A DNA stretch of 64,000 nt from contig CALGLU010000005.1 of NCBI GenBank assembly GCA_937959275.1, positions 57,986-121,985 on the forward strand. Reading direction: 5' to 3'. A model generated the notes under the pieces. It was given only the letters and a program-made list of their open reading frames with translations, did not search any database and had not been told where the DNA came from. Of this stretch, positions 37,263-46,350 are shown piece by piece; positions within the stretch are counted from its first letter, which is position 1, and the number at the start of each line of letters is the position of its first letter. This DNA is from an uncultured Saprospiraceae bacterium. GTDB lineage: Bacteria; Bacteroidota; Bacteroidia; Chitinophagales; Saprospiraceae. The position numbers were made by a program, and so were the translations under genes.

Positions 37263-39434
37263 TTAAGCAGGCATTGCCTCAGCTTTTGATTTAACTTCAA
37301 AATCATGGATTGATTTTCCAGCAGCCACTAAGTCTCTTAATGACTGAGGGACATCCCATCTAGGTCCAAACTTCTCCTTGAATTCATCGCAGTCAGCAAT
37401 AAATGCTGCTCCACCAACAAAATCAATATATGATAAAGCTCCACCAGTATAAATCGGGAATCCCCAACCAGTAACTGACCCAATATCACCATCTACTACT
37501 GAATGTAAAACACCTTCATCCAAACACCTAAACGCTTCTAAAGCCTGTCTGTGCAAGATTCGCTTGGCAACAATTTCTTTATCCAAGGTCTCGACATCAC
37601 TTTTGAAAATCTCAGCAAGCTTAGGCCAAAGCTTCTTCTTGCCGCCGTACTCATAAAACCCAGCGCCAGCTTTTTTACCTTTGCGTCCATGCTCTTCGAC
37701 AAGCATTTTTGTAATCTTATAATTACGTGACATCTCAGGCGATTTTTCTAAATCTGGATTACTCTCCATGACATGTAGACCAAGTGTCAAGGACACTTCA
37801 TCAGACACGGCCAGTGGCCCGACAGGCATCCCTTTTGTCTTTGCTACATTTTCAATCATTGCAGCTGGAACACCTTCATCAAGCAGGAATAAGCCTTCAG
37901 ACGTAAATGTGCCAAAGCATCTTGATGTGTAGAAACCACGACTATCATTTACAACAATCGGTATCTTTCGAATCGCCATCACATAATCAATCGCCGCGGC
38001 AATTGCTCTGTCATTCGTTTTCTCACCGACGATAATTTCTACCAAAGGCATCTTATCAACAGGTGAGAAAAAGTGAATCCCAATAAAATTTTCTGGTCGA
38101 TCAGATGCTTTTGCCAACATCGTAATCGGAATCGTTGAGGTATTGGACGCATATATCTTATCTGCTCCTAATACTGCTTCTGTTTCTTTAGTCACCGTCG
38201 CTTTTAGATCCAGATTCTCAAAGACCGCTTCTATCACCATATCACAGCCGTCCATCGCTGCTGGATCTGTTGTTGGATGAATACGAGCTAATAAGGCATC
38301 ACCAAAATCCTGTTCCATTTTCTTCCGCTCTACTCTTTTATTCACGATGCCTGTAGAATAATCTTTTCCTTTCTGAGCACCTTCAATCGTCACATCTTTG
38401 AGAACGACTTCCATGCCTGCATAAGCAGATACATATGCAATACCTGCACCCATCATCCCGGCTCCAAGAACACCTAACTTTTTAATCGGATATGGCTCAA
38501 CACCTTTAGGTCGTGCGATGCCTTTTTTGGCAGCGCCTATCCCCATGAAGCCAGTCCGAATCATATTCTTAGCTTCTTTCGACGTGATCGTATCTGTGAA
38601 ATACCGGGCTTCTATTTCTAATGCCCGATCAAAAGGCACTTGCAGACCTTTATAGATGACAGTCATCGCATTCGTTGCCGCAGGATAATTACCATGTGTC
38701 AGCTTTCTTAAATTACCGATGCCACCCATCATGACTTGAGCTCCAGCTGGAGACATTAATCCTCCCCCTGGAATTTTATATTTCTTATTATCCCAAGGTT
38801 GGACAGGTTTAGGATTTTCAGCAATCCATTTTTTTGCAGCTGGAATTAAATCCTCTGTTGTCTCTACAACCTCGTTAATCAAATTTGCTTTCAACGCTTT
38901 TGCTGGCGTATGATTAGTGCCTTGTAGGACAGCCATCAATCCATTTTGGATACCCATCAAATACGGAGCTTTCAGTGTACCTCCTCCACCTGGGAATAAG
39001 CCGACTTTAATTTCTGGAAAGCCAATTTTAGTTTTAGGATTATTGGTAGAGATTCTGTGATGACAGATCATCGCTAACTCTAATCCTCCACCAAGTGCAT
39101 GTCCATCAATACACGCCACGAATGGTTTTCCAGCCTTCTCAATTTCTCTAAATGACTTATGCATTTGTAAAGAATTATTCAAGAATTCCTCCTTATCTGT
39201 GATTGGCTTTTCTAATTGTTTTAAATCAGCACCAGCCATAAACATCGACTTTGCTGACTGCACAATCACACCTTTAACAGCTGGATTATTCACTAATTCG
39301 TTTGCTGCTTCGATATAACTTGAGATAAAGTCAAAGCTAAATAAGTTGGTTGATTCGTTTTTGTTATCTATGGTGATGATCGCTATCCCATCACTCCCCG
39401 TCTCAACCGTTAATATATTTTTATCAATTGCCAT
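37263..39434 (-). CDS. fadJ: Bifunctional enoyl-CoA hydratase / 3-hydroxyacyl-CoA dehydrogenase
   Basis: A 723-aa fatty-acid beta-oxidation alpha subunit. The N-terminal crotonase domain (about 1-280) has the oxyanion-hole segments SAKSMFMAGADLKQL and DGHALGGGLELAMICH, and Glu in GFPEIKVGLFPGGGGT. The central NAD-binding domain starts at KLGVLGAGMMGAGIAYVSAYAG. The C-terminal dehydrogenase domain has FFSPVDKMPLVEII and GFYTSRCFGTFTSEGL. It hydrates trans-2-enoyl-CoA and oxidises L-3-hydroxyacyl-CoA. It lies 39 nt after the thiolase gene. The length fits FadJ/FadB; the symbol is by family only. Confidence 0.93.
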   Translation of the reverse strand: MAIDKNILTVETGSDGIAIITIDNKNESTNLFSFDFISSYIEAANELVNNPAVKGVIVQSAKSMFMAGADLKQLEKPITDKEEFLNNSLQMHKSFREIEKAGKPFVACIDGHALGGGLELAMICHHRISTNNPKTKIGFPEIKVGLFPGGGGTLKAPYLMGIQNGLMAVLQGTNHTPAKALKANLINEVVETTEDLIPAAKKWIAENPKPVQPWDNKKYKIPGGGLMSPAGAQVMMGGIGNLRKLTHGNYPAATNAMTVIYKGLQVPFDRALEIEARYFTDTITSKEAKNMIRTGFMGIGAAKKGIARPKGVEPYPIKKLGVLGAGMMGAGIAYVSAYAGMEVVLKDVTIEGAQKGKDYSTGIVNKRVERKKMEQDFGDALLARIHPTTDPAAMDGCDMVIEAVFENLDLKATVTKETEAVLGADKIYASNTSTIPITMLAKASDRPENFIGIHFFSPVDKMPLVEIIVGEKTNDRAIAAAIDYVMAIRKIPIVVNDSRGFYTSRCFGTFTSEGLFLLDEGVPAAMIENVAKTKGMPVGPLAVSDEVSLTLGLHVMESNPDLEKSPEMSRNYKITKMLVEEHGRKGKKAGAGFYEYGGKKKLWPKLAEIFKSDVETLDKEIVAKRILHRQALEAFRCLDEGVLHSVVDGDIGSVTGWGFPIYTGGALSYIDFVGGAAFIADCDEFKEKFGPRWDVPQSLRDLVAAGKSIHDFEVKSKAEAMPA

Positions 39435-39473
39435 TGTTTTATTTTTTGATTTTTAAATGTTGGTTATTGGTCA

Positions 39474-40679
39474 TTAAACACGTTCGATTACGGTAGCAAT
39501 CCCCATACCGCCACCAATACATAGTGTCACTAAACCAGTTTGCTTGTCTTGACGCTCTAACTCATCAATTAAGGTTCCCATTAAGATACAACCTGTCGCA
39601 CCAAGAGGATGACCCATCGCAATCGCACCACCATTAAAATTGATTTTTTCCATTGGAATATTCATGTTGTCTCTCATCAACATTGGTACAACTGCAAAGG
39701 CCTCATTGATCTCATATAAATCAATATCACTTGCAGACATGCCTACTTGCTTTAAGACCTTCTCACTCGCTGGGGTTGGACCAGTCAACATGATTGTCGG
39801 ATCTGTGCCATATACCGCTGCACCTTTTACAATTGCTCTTGGCTTAAGTCCTAAGGCTTCACCAGCTTCTTTACTTCCAATTAATGCAATCGCTGCACCA
39901 TCAACAATTGCTGATGAATTACCAGCATGATGCACATGATTGATGCCTTCTAGCTCAGGATATCGATCTATCGCAACGGCATCAAAGCCACCCATCTCGC
40001 CCATTATGGCAAATGAAGGCTGTAGTCCACCTAAGCTCTCGACCGTTGTATTTTCTCTTACATTTTCATCTCTGTCTAAGACAGTAATGCCATTGACATC
40101 TTTAACATCTAATCTCGATGTAAAGCGATTGTCTTTTTCTGCAGCGACGGCTTTCATTTGCGAATGGTAGGCAAACTCATCTACATCTGCTCGACTGTAT
40201 CCATATTTTGTTGCGATTAAATCAGCAGAAATCCCTTGAGGGATAGCGTGTCCAGGCATCGCTACAGATGGATCCATCAACATAGCTCCACCATCTGATC
40301 CCATTTTAACACGAGACATACTTTCTACTCCACCAGCTATCAGTAGCTGAGAAAACCCTGACTTGACATATGCAGAAGCTTGATTGATCGCCTCCAGTCC
40401 AGAGCCACAAAATCTATTGAGTGTGACACCGCATAGATGGTCACCATAACCTGATTGTTGTGCTGCTGTCTTGGCGATATTTGCCCCTTGGTCCATCACT
40501 TGGGAGACACAGCCCAAAATTACATCTTCCACTAAGTCTGTATTGAGATCGTGTTTAGCACGAAGCTCTTGCAAGCATTGGGTTGCTAATTGTGTGGGAG
40601 TGATGCCTATCAGTGCACCTTTTTTATTACCTCTGCCACGAGTTGTTCGTACTGCATCGTAGATATACGCTTCTGCCAT
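39474..40679 (-). CDS. fadI: Acetyl-CoA C-acyltransferase (3-ketoacyl-CoA thiolase)
   Basis: A 401-aa thiolase closing the beta-oxidation cycle. The nucleophilic Cys lies in LNRFCGSGLEAIN; NEAFAVVP and GGAIAMGHPLGATGC carry the active-site His; and CIGGGMGIATV holds the second catalytic Cys. It is the first gene of the operon with the fadJ-like gene and diverges from the TetR gene. FadA and FadI cannot be told apart by motif, so the symbol is by analogy to the fadIJ pairing. Confidence 0.92.
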   Translation of the reverse strand: MAEAYIYDAVRTTRGRGNKKGALIGITPTQLATQCLQELRAKHDLNTDLVEDVILGCVSQVMDQGANIAKTAAQQSGYGDHLCGVTLNRFCGSGLEAINQASAYVKSGFSQLLIAGGVESMSRVKMGSDGGAMLMDPSVAMPGHAIPQGISADLIATKYGYSRADVDEFAYHSQMKAVAAEKDNRFTSRLDVKDVNGITVLDRDENVRENTTVESLGGLQPSFAIMGEMGGFDAVAIDRYPELEGINHVHHAGNSSAIVDGAAIALIGSKEAGEALGLKPRAIVKGAAVYGTDPTIMLTGPTPASEKVLKQVGMSASDIDLYEINEAFAVVPMLMRDNMNIPMEKINFNGGAIAMGHPLGATGCILMGTLIDELERQDKQTGLVTLCIGGGMGIATVIERV

Positions 40680-40766
40680 TTTTTATGTGTTTTTTAGATT
40701 CTTTGAATGAATGTACTGACATATAACTGCATGCCAAGACTTTTATTTCTTTACAAATATGAATTA

Positions 40767-40784
40767 TTTGACACTATTGTCAAA
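40767..40784. promoter_or_regulatory. Palindromic operator candidate 1 (7-4-7)
   Basis: TTTGACA-CTAT-TGTCAAA is a perfect inverted repeat in the 164-bp gap between the divergent thiolase and TetR genes, 60 nt before the TetR start. Its size suits a TetR dimer site. Confidence 0.6.
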
Positions 40785-40815
40785 ATATTTTGGAGTAAAG
40801 CTATTATATAAATAC

Positions 40816-40830
40816 ATTTGAGTATCAAAT
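40816..40830. promoter_or_regulatory. Palindromic operator candidate 2 (6-3-6)
   Basis: ATTTGA-GTA-TCAAAT is a perfect inverted repeat 13 nt before the TetR start codon. It shares the TTTGA half-site core with candidate 1, which suggests autoregulation by the same protein. Confidence 0.55.
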
Positions 40831-40843
40831 TGTTGTAAATCGT

Positions 40844-41488
40844 ATGAGTATAGACACGGTGAAGAAGGTAGGGAGACCTGTGGGATCAGCTGATCTTAAG
40901 ATGGAACAATTGTTTAAAGCATCCCTAAAAGTATTTGGTAATAAAGGTTTTGAAGCAACAACATTAACTGAAATCGCTACCGAAGCAAATATCACTCGAT
41001 CGACAATTAACTATCATTTTGGGAATAAGACTGAACTGTGGAAACAAACCATTGATTATTTGACGAACCAGTTCATTAATGATTTTCACTCGAATCAAAA
41101 GTTCCACAAGGATTTAGATGATATCAGTATACTCAAGGTTGTTATTCGCCAAATGGTCCACTTTTGGGCAGACGACAATGGCTTTTGTAAGATGGCATAT
41201 AGTGAATTGAATCAGAAGAGTGAGCGAGCAGATTATTTCATCGAACACATGATGTATCCACTCATCAATTTGACTAAAGATGTCTTTGGTCGATTGCGTA
41301 AGGAAGGCGTCATAAAGAAATTTGATAAACAATATCAATTATCAATTGTCCTTGGTATGGTCAGTTACTTATTCGCCAACAGCTATATGTTTGAAAAATT
41401 ACATGGGATTGATTGTACTGCAGATGAGCTAAAGGATGCGCATGCAGATGCGGTGATAGAGATCTTTTTTAATGGGATTATTTGCTGA
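40844..41488 (+). CDS. TetR-family regulator of the beta-oxidation operon
   Basis: A 214-aa regulator. The N-terminal HTH (LTEIATEANITRSTINYHFGNKTELWKQ, about residues 41-68) is typical of TetR. The C-terminal part is a helical ligand domain. It is divergent from the thiolase-fadJ operon, with two matching palindromes between them. By analogy with FadR-type TetR regulators it probably represses the operon until acyl-CoA binds. Effector and mode are inferred. Confidence 0.85.
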   Translation: MSIDTVKKVGRPVGSADLKMEQLFKASLKVFGNKGFEATTLTEIATEANITRSTINYHFGNKTELWKQTIDYLTNQFINDFHSNQKFHKDLDDISILKVVIRQMVHFWADDNGFCKMAYSELNQKSERADYFIEHMMYPLINLTKDVFGRLRKEGVIKKFDKQYQLSIVLGMVSYLFANSYMFEKLHGIDCTADELKDAHADAVIEIFFNGIIC

Positions 41489-41602
41489 ATGCCATGACAA
41501 GATGGCCAGACGCATTTGAATAAATGTTAAAATTGTGAAAAATAGTGAAGAGAATTGTGAGGCAAGCATAAATGCTGTATATTGGTAGCAAATATACTTC
41601 TT

Positions 41603-42046
41603 ATGGCAAAGACAGCTTACAAAATTCCAGCTTCAACAATTCAAACAGCTAATGAAAGTATCGTATGGTACACTCATCTTGATCGCATTCGATTGATTCG
41701 AGAAGGTCTACCGTATGCAGCTTTAGAAGCTTTAAGCCTTAAAATTAATATTCCGATCAAGCAATTTTTATCCTTTCTGCAGATTCCACAGACGACTTAT
41801 AATAAGAAAAAAAGAGAATTGAGTAAGTTAGATGGCAGAGATAGTGAGATCATTCTTATACTCAATGAGCTCGTCGATTATGGTTTGGATGTCTTCAATG
41901 GCGAATCTGAGAAATTCCTCAGTTGGTTAAACAAGGAGAATTTATCACTAGGTGGAGTGACACCTAAAAGTCTTTTCGATTCACTAACAGGGATTCAAGA
42001 AGTCAAAAAATGTCTTGATCGAATTGAGTATGGTAATTTTGCATAA
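41603..42046 (+). CDS. Xre/MbcA/ParS-type antitoxin
   Basis: A 147-aa antitoxin. The N-terminal HTH-like part (GLPYAALEALSLKINIPIKQFLSFLQIPQTTYNKKKRE) precedes the C-terminal toxin-binding domain (LNELVDYGLDVFNGESEKFLSWLNKENLSLGGVTPKSLFDSLTGIQEVKKCLDRIEYG), which carries the typical Lx2W...P...L signature. The ATG at 41603 is preferred over the TTG at 41582. Its stop and the toxin start overlap in TAATG (1 nt shared), the usual coupling for RES-Xre pairs. It should neutralise the toxin and repress its own promoter. Confidence 0.88.
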   Translation: MAKTAYKIPASTIQTANESIVWYTHLDRIRLIREGLPYAALEALSLKINIPIKQFLSFLQIPQTTYNKKKRELSKLDGRDSEIILILNELVDYGLDVFNGESEKFLSWLNKENLSLGGVTPKSLFDSLTGIQEVKKCLDRIEYGNFA

Positions 42047-42513
42047 TGCTTGTCCACAGAATAGAAAGACATAAATATCTAGCAACAACATTGAGAGGAA
42101 TTGGAGCGGCATCGTCTGATGGCTTTCGATGGAATAGTCTACACACTCATATGGTCTATACTGCTGAGTCAAAAGCCTTAGCCATGCTTGAAATTGCCGT
42201 CCATTTGGATATAGCGGAGTCGCTGCCAACAGATCGTTATTTTGTTAGTATTGAGATTCCAGATCAAGTGATGATTTTAGAGCTGCCATTAAACGACTTA
42301 CCATCCGATTGGAATTCAAAACCTCCATTAAGGCATACTCAAAATCTGGGCGATGAATTCGTCCTTCAAAATAAAGCTGGCGTTTTAAAAGTGCCGAGTT
42401 CCATTATTCCCTCGGAATCTAACTACTTGATCAATCCATTTCATCCTGATATGAAACACATCAAAGTGATTGGACAGGAGCAAGTCATTTTTGATCAGCG
42501 GTTATTTACATGA
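42046..42513 (+). CDS. RES-domain toxin
   Basis: A 155-aa RES-domain protein. GAASSDGFRWNSLHTHMVYTAESKALAMLEIAVHL carries the conserved Arg and Glu, and the Ser-containing segment LLKVPSSIIPSESNYLINPFHPDM is typical of the C-terminal half. Studied RES toxins degrade NAD+ or modify it, halting growth. With the gene upstream it makes a complete type II toxin-antitoxin pair. A structured repeat element begins 25 nt downstream. Confidence 0.88.
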   Translation: MLVHRIERHKYLATTLRGIGAASSDGFRWNSLHTHMVYTAESKALAMLEIAVHLDIAESLPTDRYFVSIEIPDQVMILELPLNDLPSDWNSKPPLRHTQNLGDEFVLQNKAGVLKVPSSIIPSESNYLINPFHPDMKHIKVIGQEQVIFDQRLFT

Positions 42514-42538
42514 TTGTAGCTTTGCAAGCAGTGAGGAA

Positions 42539-42737
42539 ACTAATGTCGTTTAGTTAGAGGCATATGAATTAATTTAATACCGACAGGTAGTCTATTGAAA
42601 CATTAATTTGTCACGATTTTTAAAAAAAATCTCGCCAAATTAGCCTCATTTAATATAATAATGCTCGGCACTTTGTACCGTGCAACCAATATTTGACACC
42701 TATGGTGTCATGATATCCTTAACTAAATGACATTAGT
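42539..42737 (+). repeat. Structured repeat element, copy 1
   Basis: A 199-nt element closed by an 18-bp terminal stem, ACTAATGTCGTTTAGTTA (42539-42556) with TAACTAAATGACATTAGT (42720-42737), one G-U pair included. Inside are hairpin A (TTAATTTG 42603-42610 with CAAATTAG 42636-42643, then GATTTTT/AAAAATC), hairpin B (TGCTCGG...CCGTGCA, 42662-42684, loop GGCACTTTGTACC) and hairpin C (TGACACC-TAT-GGTGTCA, 42694-42710). The second copy at 62385 keeps the terminal stem and hairpins A and B. The rest of the gap up to 42936 shows nothing further. Confidence 0.75.
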
Positions 42738-42936
42738 GAAGAAACCCTTTTGCTAAATGCCTTCCAAATATTGATTTAAACTATTATTGAGCTTAAGAGT
42801 TACTGGCCTCTCGCCTGTTGTTCTCTTTTGTTTTATTATTGAGATTGTTAAATGAGCCTGTAATTGAAACAGACATTTAACTTGACTAATTAATAAGTAA
42901 AGGACCTACAACTAAGCTTTAACTTATCTTTAATTC

Positions 42937-45168
42937 ATGACATTCAAAACAGCTAACTTCAATAGACTAACATTTCAAACGACATGTCTCACTTTAGGAA
43001 TGCTTGTATTTGGGTTAATTTCACATGCTCAAACGGTGAATTATTTGCCAAGTTCTGAAGATTTCATGAATCCAGATCGAGGTTTTTATTTTCCTACGCA
43101 AACAGATGCTTCAAATTTTGTCCCACTAGATTTGGCAGATCTTGTGAGTAGGCGCACACTACCCTACACACCTTGGCAGGCAAACTATCAAGTCCGGACG
43201 AGTCTAGTCTATAGAAATTATGTACTAGATGCATTTGTGAATACAGACAACTTATCTACTAACTTTTTAAACTTGATGGAACAAGATTTCATCACAGCAA
43301 GACAAGCTGGTGTCCGACTGATCTTACGCTATTGCTATACGGTCACTCCAGACTCTAGTTGTTCGCTTGACTTTTGCGCGCCGTATGGTGATGCTCCAAA
43401 ATCCAGAGTACTCAGTCACATAGCAGATATCAAAGATGTATTACAAAATTATTCAGATGTGATCAGTGTTGTGCAGAGCGGATTTATTGGTATTTGGGGC
43501 GAACAATATTATACAGATTATTTTGGTGATGCTTCTGTGCAAGGAAAATTATTCAATACGAATTGGGAAGACAGAGCCGACGTTGTGACTGCTTTGTTGG
43601 ATGCTGTACCATCAAATCGAATGGTACAAGTCCGCTATCCTCAGATGAAACAAAAGTTTCTTTTTGGTCCAGAGGCACCTGTGAGTTCGCCAGCAATGAC
43701 AGCCGCACAAGCACATGATGGCTCTATGATTTCAAGACTCGCGTTTCACAATGATTGTTTTTTATCTTCTCCAAATGATGTCGGTACTTATATAGATTAC
43801 GGTTCAGACTCTACACCTTCTTCAGATCAGACAAGTGTATTAAAACCCTATTCAGCTGCAGATGGAAAATTCGTTGCAGTGGGAGGTGAAACTTGTGCTG
43901 ACGGATTTGATCCGCAAAACAACTGCTCAGGCCAAGCTGTCTCAGATATGGATCTCCTCCATTATTCTTTTCTAAATGCTTTTTACAATAATGCGGTAAA
44001 CAATGATTGGGAGGACGGAGCTTGTATGGATGAAATCAAGCAAAAATTAGGGTATCGTATAGAGATGATCGACGGCACCTATCCAAGCGCTGCCAATATT
44101 GGTACCCCATTTAACTTTATCTTGAATCTAGAAAATATTGGCTTTTCTGCTCCTTTCAATGAAAAGCAGATTGAACTTGTTTTGCGCGAAACTAGCACAA
44201 ACCAAATACATACCATTCCGTTTTCAAGCCCAAGTGCTGATGTACGATTTTGGTTTACAGGCCTTATTAATTTGCAAGAATCCATCACGTTACCGAGCTC
44301 TATACCAGAGGGAAATTATAATTTATTACTGCACATTCTGGATCCGTCTAATCAAAATCAAGTTGCAGCACGACCTGAGTATAGCATCCGATTAGCAAAC
44401 TCCAACACATGGGAAGCAAGCACTGGCTACAATGACTTAAATCATATATTGGCTGTGACTACCAATACAACAACCACACATTGTATCACGGTCAACGGAG
44501 ACTTTCAAGATTGGAGCTCTGTTCCAAGCCTTAATTCTACTGGTTCTTCAGGCTTAGCTACTCTTCACGCAGCAGATCAAGCTGACTCCCTTGTTTTCTT
44601 TGTGGAAGGTCAGATGGCAGATAATTTTCAATTTTATCTTGATAGCGATTATGATGCAATTGGTACAAATGAATTTATGAGTAGCTATTGGCCAGCATCA
44701 GGAATAAACTATTTGATTGAAAATGGCAGCATCTATCAATATACAGGCACTGGAATAAATTGGTCATGGAATTATATCGGCGATGCTTATTTCTCCCAAA
44801 CAGCCACTGGTATCGAGCTCAGTATTCAGAAAAATTTAATTCCATTTATTGGCTCGCAGATCGGTATTGGATTTGCAAATTTGAATAGCTCATTTACAAA
44901 CATTGGACAAATCCCAAGTGGGACAGTTGCTGCAAACTATACGTTATTAACTTCTCTTATTGTATGTGCCTGCAACAATGATGACTTCTACCTGTCGGGC
45001 AATTTAACCATTGATACTGAGTATGGTACCAATGGGCTGATTGAAACAAATCAGTTGTTAGGTAATGGAATTACGGTAAATTATCATTCGGCGATATCTG
45101 TGGAGTTTGGTCTTGGGTTTTCTACAAATGGGTCAATGATGCATGGGTATATTTTGGGATGTAATTGA
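42937..45168 (+). CDS. Exported DUF4874/DUF4832 protein
   Basis: A 743-aa exported protein with a signal peptide (LGMLVFGLISHAQ). Residues about 25-200 match the DUF4874 pattern (EDFMNPDRGFYFPT...VRLILRYCY...SGFIGIWGEQYY). About 200-480 match DUF4832 (RMVQVRYPQMKQ...RLAFHNDCFL...). Both form glycoside-hydrolase-like TIM-barrel modules of unproven activity. About 510-650 look like a DOMON/family-9-CBM-type sandwich (ITVNGDFQDWSSVPSLNS...), and the last 60 residues are 3-coathanger-like. It has no T9SS tail. A heptamer array begins a few bases after its stop. Confidence 0.75.
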   Translation: MTFKTANFNRLTFQTTCLTLGMLVFGLISHAQTVNYLPSSEDFMNPDRGFYFPTQTDASNFVPLDLADLVSRRTLPYTPWQANYQVRTSLVYRNYVLDAFVNTDNLSTNFLNLMEQDFITARQAGVRLILRYCYTVTPDSSCSLDFCAPYGDAPKSRVLSHIADIKDVLQNYSDVISVVQSGFIGIWGEQYYTDYFGDASVQGKLFNTNWEDRADVVTALLDAVPSNRMVQVRYPQMKQKFLFGPEAPVSSPAMTAAQAHDGSMISRLAFHNDCFLSSPNDVGTYIDYGSDSTPSSDQTSVLKPYSAADGKFVAVGGETCADGFDPQNNCSGQAVSDMDLLHYSFLNAFYNNAVNNDWEDGACMDEIKQKLGYRIEMIDGTYPSAANIGTPFNFILNLENIGFSAPFNEKQIELVLRETSTNQIHTIPFSSPSADVRFWFTGLINLQESITLPSSIPEGNYNLLLHILDPSNQNQVAARPEYSIRLANSNTWEASTGYNDLNHILAVTTNTTTTHCITVNGDFQDWSSVPSLNSTGSSGLATLHAADQADSLVFFVEGQMADNFQFYLDSDYDAIGTNEFMSSYWPASGINYLIENGSIYQYTGTGINWSWNYIGDAYFSQTATGIELSIQKNLIPFIGSQIGIGFANLNSSFTNIGQIPSGTVAANYTLLTSLIVCACNNDDFYLSGNLTIDTEYGTNGLIETNQLLGNGITVNYHSAISVEFGLGFSTNGSMMHGYILGCN

Positions 45169-45207
45169 CAGTTGATAGACCATAGTTCATTGTCGATAGT
45201 CTATAGT

Positions 45208-45256
45208 GGTGATTTGTGATTGGTGATTGGTGATTTGTGATTGGTGATTTGTGACA
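45208..45256. repeat. Heptamer array (GGTGATT type), 7 units
   Basis: Seven 7-nt units alternate GGTGATT and TGTGATT. The array is preceded, right after the stop at 45168, by degenerate GTTGATAGACCATAG-like units. It lies between the DUF4874 gene and the first Cys-rich lipoprotein gene. Confidence 0.8.
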
Positions 45257-45329
45257 ATATTTTTTTTTTAAGCTCTATCTACCAACCAAGTTCATCTGAA
45301 CAGCAGTCTTTAATACAAAAGACAATTCA

Positions 45330-45665
45330 ATGAATAAAAAGCTATTGAATGACATCAAATTATTATGTCTTTTACTATTCCTAGCTACGATTCAGATCTC
45401 TTGTAACAAACCTGATGTCACATCGGAAGGCTGCATCAGTATTGATAACAAAATGAGCCTTTTTAAAAAAGATCTTGAAACCACATGCTGGTATAATGAG
45501 GTATATCGATTCAACAATGAGACCTATACTGTTTGTGATTGCTGTGATTGCGATAAGGCACCTATGGCGATTGATTGTAGTGGCGAACCGCTTTGCGACT
45601 GGATAGAAAACTGCATGGTTGATTTTTATGAGGATGCCGAACTCATTGGATATGTAGAATTGTAA
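45330..45665 (+). CDS. Small Cys-rich lipoprotein, paralogue 1
   Basis: A 111-aa predicted lipoprotein (lipobox LATIQISC). The mature part has a pattern shared by four consecutive genes: YTVCDCCDCDKAPMAIDCSG, then PLCDWIENCMVDFYEDAELIGY. I do not recognise the family. The CxCCxCDK core suggests disulfides or metal binding. It lies 4 nt upstream of the next paralogue, so they form an operon. Confidence 0.7.
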   Translation: MNKKLLNDIKLLCLLLFLATIQISCNKPDVTSEGCISIDNKMSLFKKDLETTCWYNEVYRFNNETYTVCDCCDCDKAPMAIDCSGEPLCDWIENCMVDFYEDAELIGYVEL

Positions 45666-45669
45666 ATTC

Positions 45670-45999
45670 ATGAGAATGACTTACCTAAGATTCCTTCTGT
45701 ATTGTTCTTGTACTTTGGCTTTTACTAACTGCTCCAAAGTCGATATTTCAGATATAGAAATAAGTGAATGTACAACCATTATGGAATTAGATATTCTACC
45801 AATCGGTTCTTCGCCAAATGAATGCAATTTTAATTTGCTTTACATGTACAAAAGCAAGCTCTATTATACATGCGTGTGTTGTAATTGTAATAAAATTGAT
45901 ATGGCATTTGATTGCGATGGCGTACAGCTGTGTGATTTTTCGGACGATTGCATGACAGATTTTAATAACCAAGCTGAGCTAATCGGCTATTTTTTGTGA
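45670..45999 (+). CDS. Small Cys-rich lipoprotein, paralogue 2
   Basis: A 109-aa predicted lipoprotein (TLAFTNC). The same core is present: YYTCVCCNCNKIDMAFDCDG, then LCDFSDDCMTDFNNQAELIGYF. Spacing between cysteines is unchanged from paralogue 1, and the two C-termini (AELIGY) are nearly identical, marking these as the closest pair in the cluster. Confidence 0.7.
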   Translation: MRMTYLRFLLYCSCTLAFTNCSKVDISDIEISECTTIMELDILPIGSSPNECNFNLLYMYKSKLYYTCVCCNCNKIDMAFDCDGVQLCDFSDDCMTDFNNQAELIGYFL

Positions 46000-46000
46000 T

Positions 46001-46342
46001 ATGAAAAAACTGTTTCTTCTTTGTTTTGTAATTGTAGCTCTGAGTGGGTGTTCAAATTCTAGTCAAGAGAGTAGCGAATGCATCTTGTGGTCAGAATGGA
46101 AATGGGTAAACGAAAAAGAAGCACTTGAAACCTGTAATCACTTTTTGATTTATGAGTATAGAGGGCAGCCGTATTCAGTTTGTGAATGCTGTACTTGCGA
46201 TAAGCTTGGGCCTCCAGTTAATTGTGATGGAGAATCCGTGTGTCCTTTTGATCCATTCGATCTGGATGTTGCTGCATATAGCCAGTGTTTGGCTGAATTT
46301 TATGAAGAGGCTGAATTTCACTTTTATATGGTTGAGAGGTGA
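46001..46342 (+). CDS. Small Cys-rich lipoprotein, paralogue 3
   Basis: A 113-aa predicted lipoprotein (LSGC). The core is YSVCECCTCDKLGPPVNCDG, then SVCPFDPFD and QCLAEFYEEAEFHFYM. It starts 1 nt after the stop of paralogue 2. It groups with paralogue 4 by ESSECILWSEWK / TEECSLLSELK and by the C-terminal F-FYM. Confidence 0.7.
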   Translation: MKKLFLLCFVIVALSGCSNSSQESSECILWSEWKWVNEKEALETCNHFLIYEYRGQPYSVCECCTCDKLGPPVNCDGESVCPFDPFDLDVAAYSQCLAEFYEEAEFHFYMVER

Positions 46343-46350
46343 AGGTAAAA

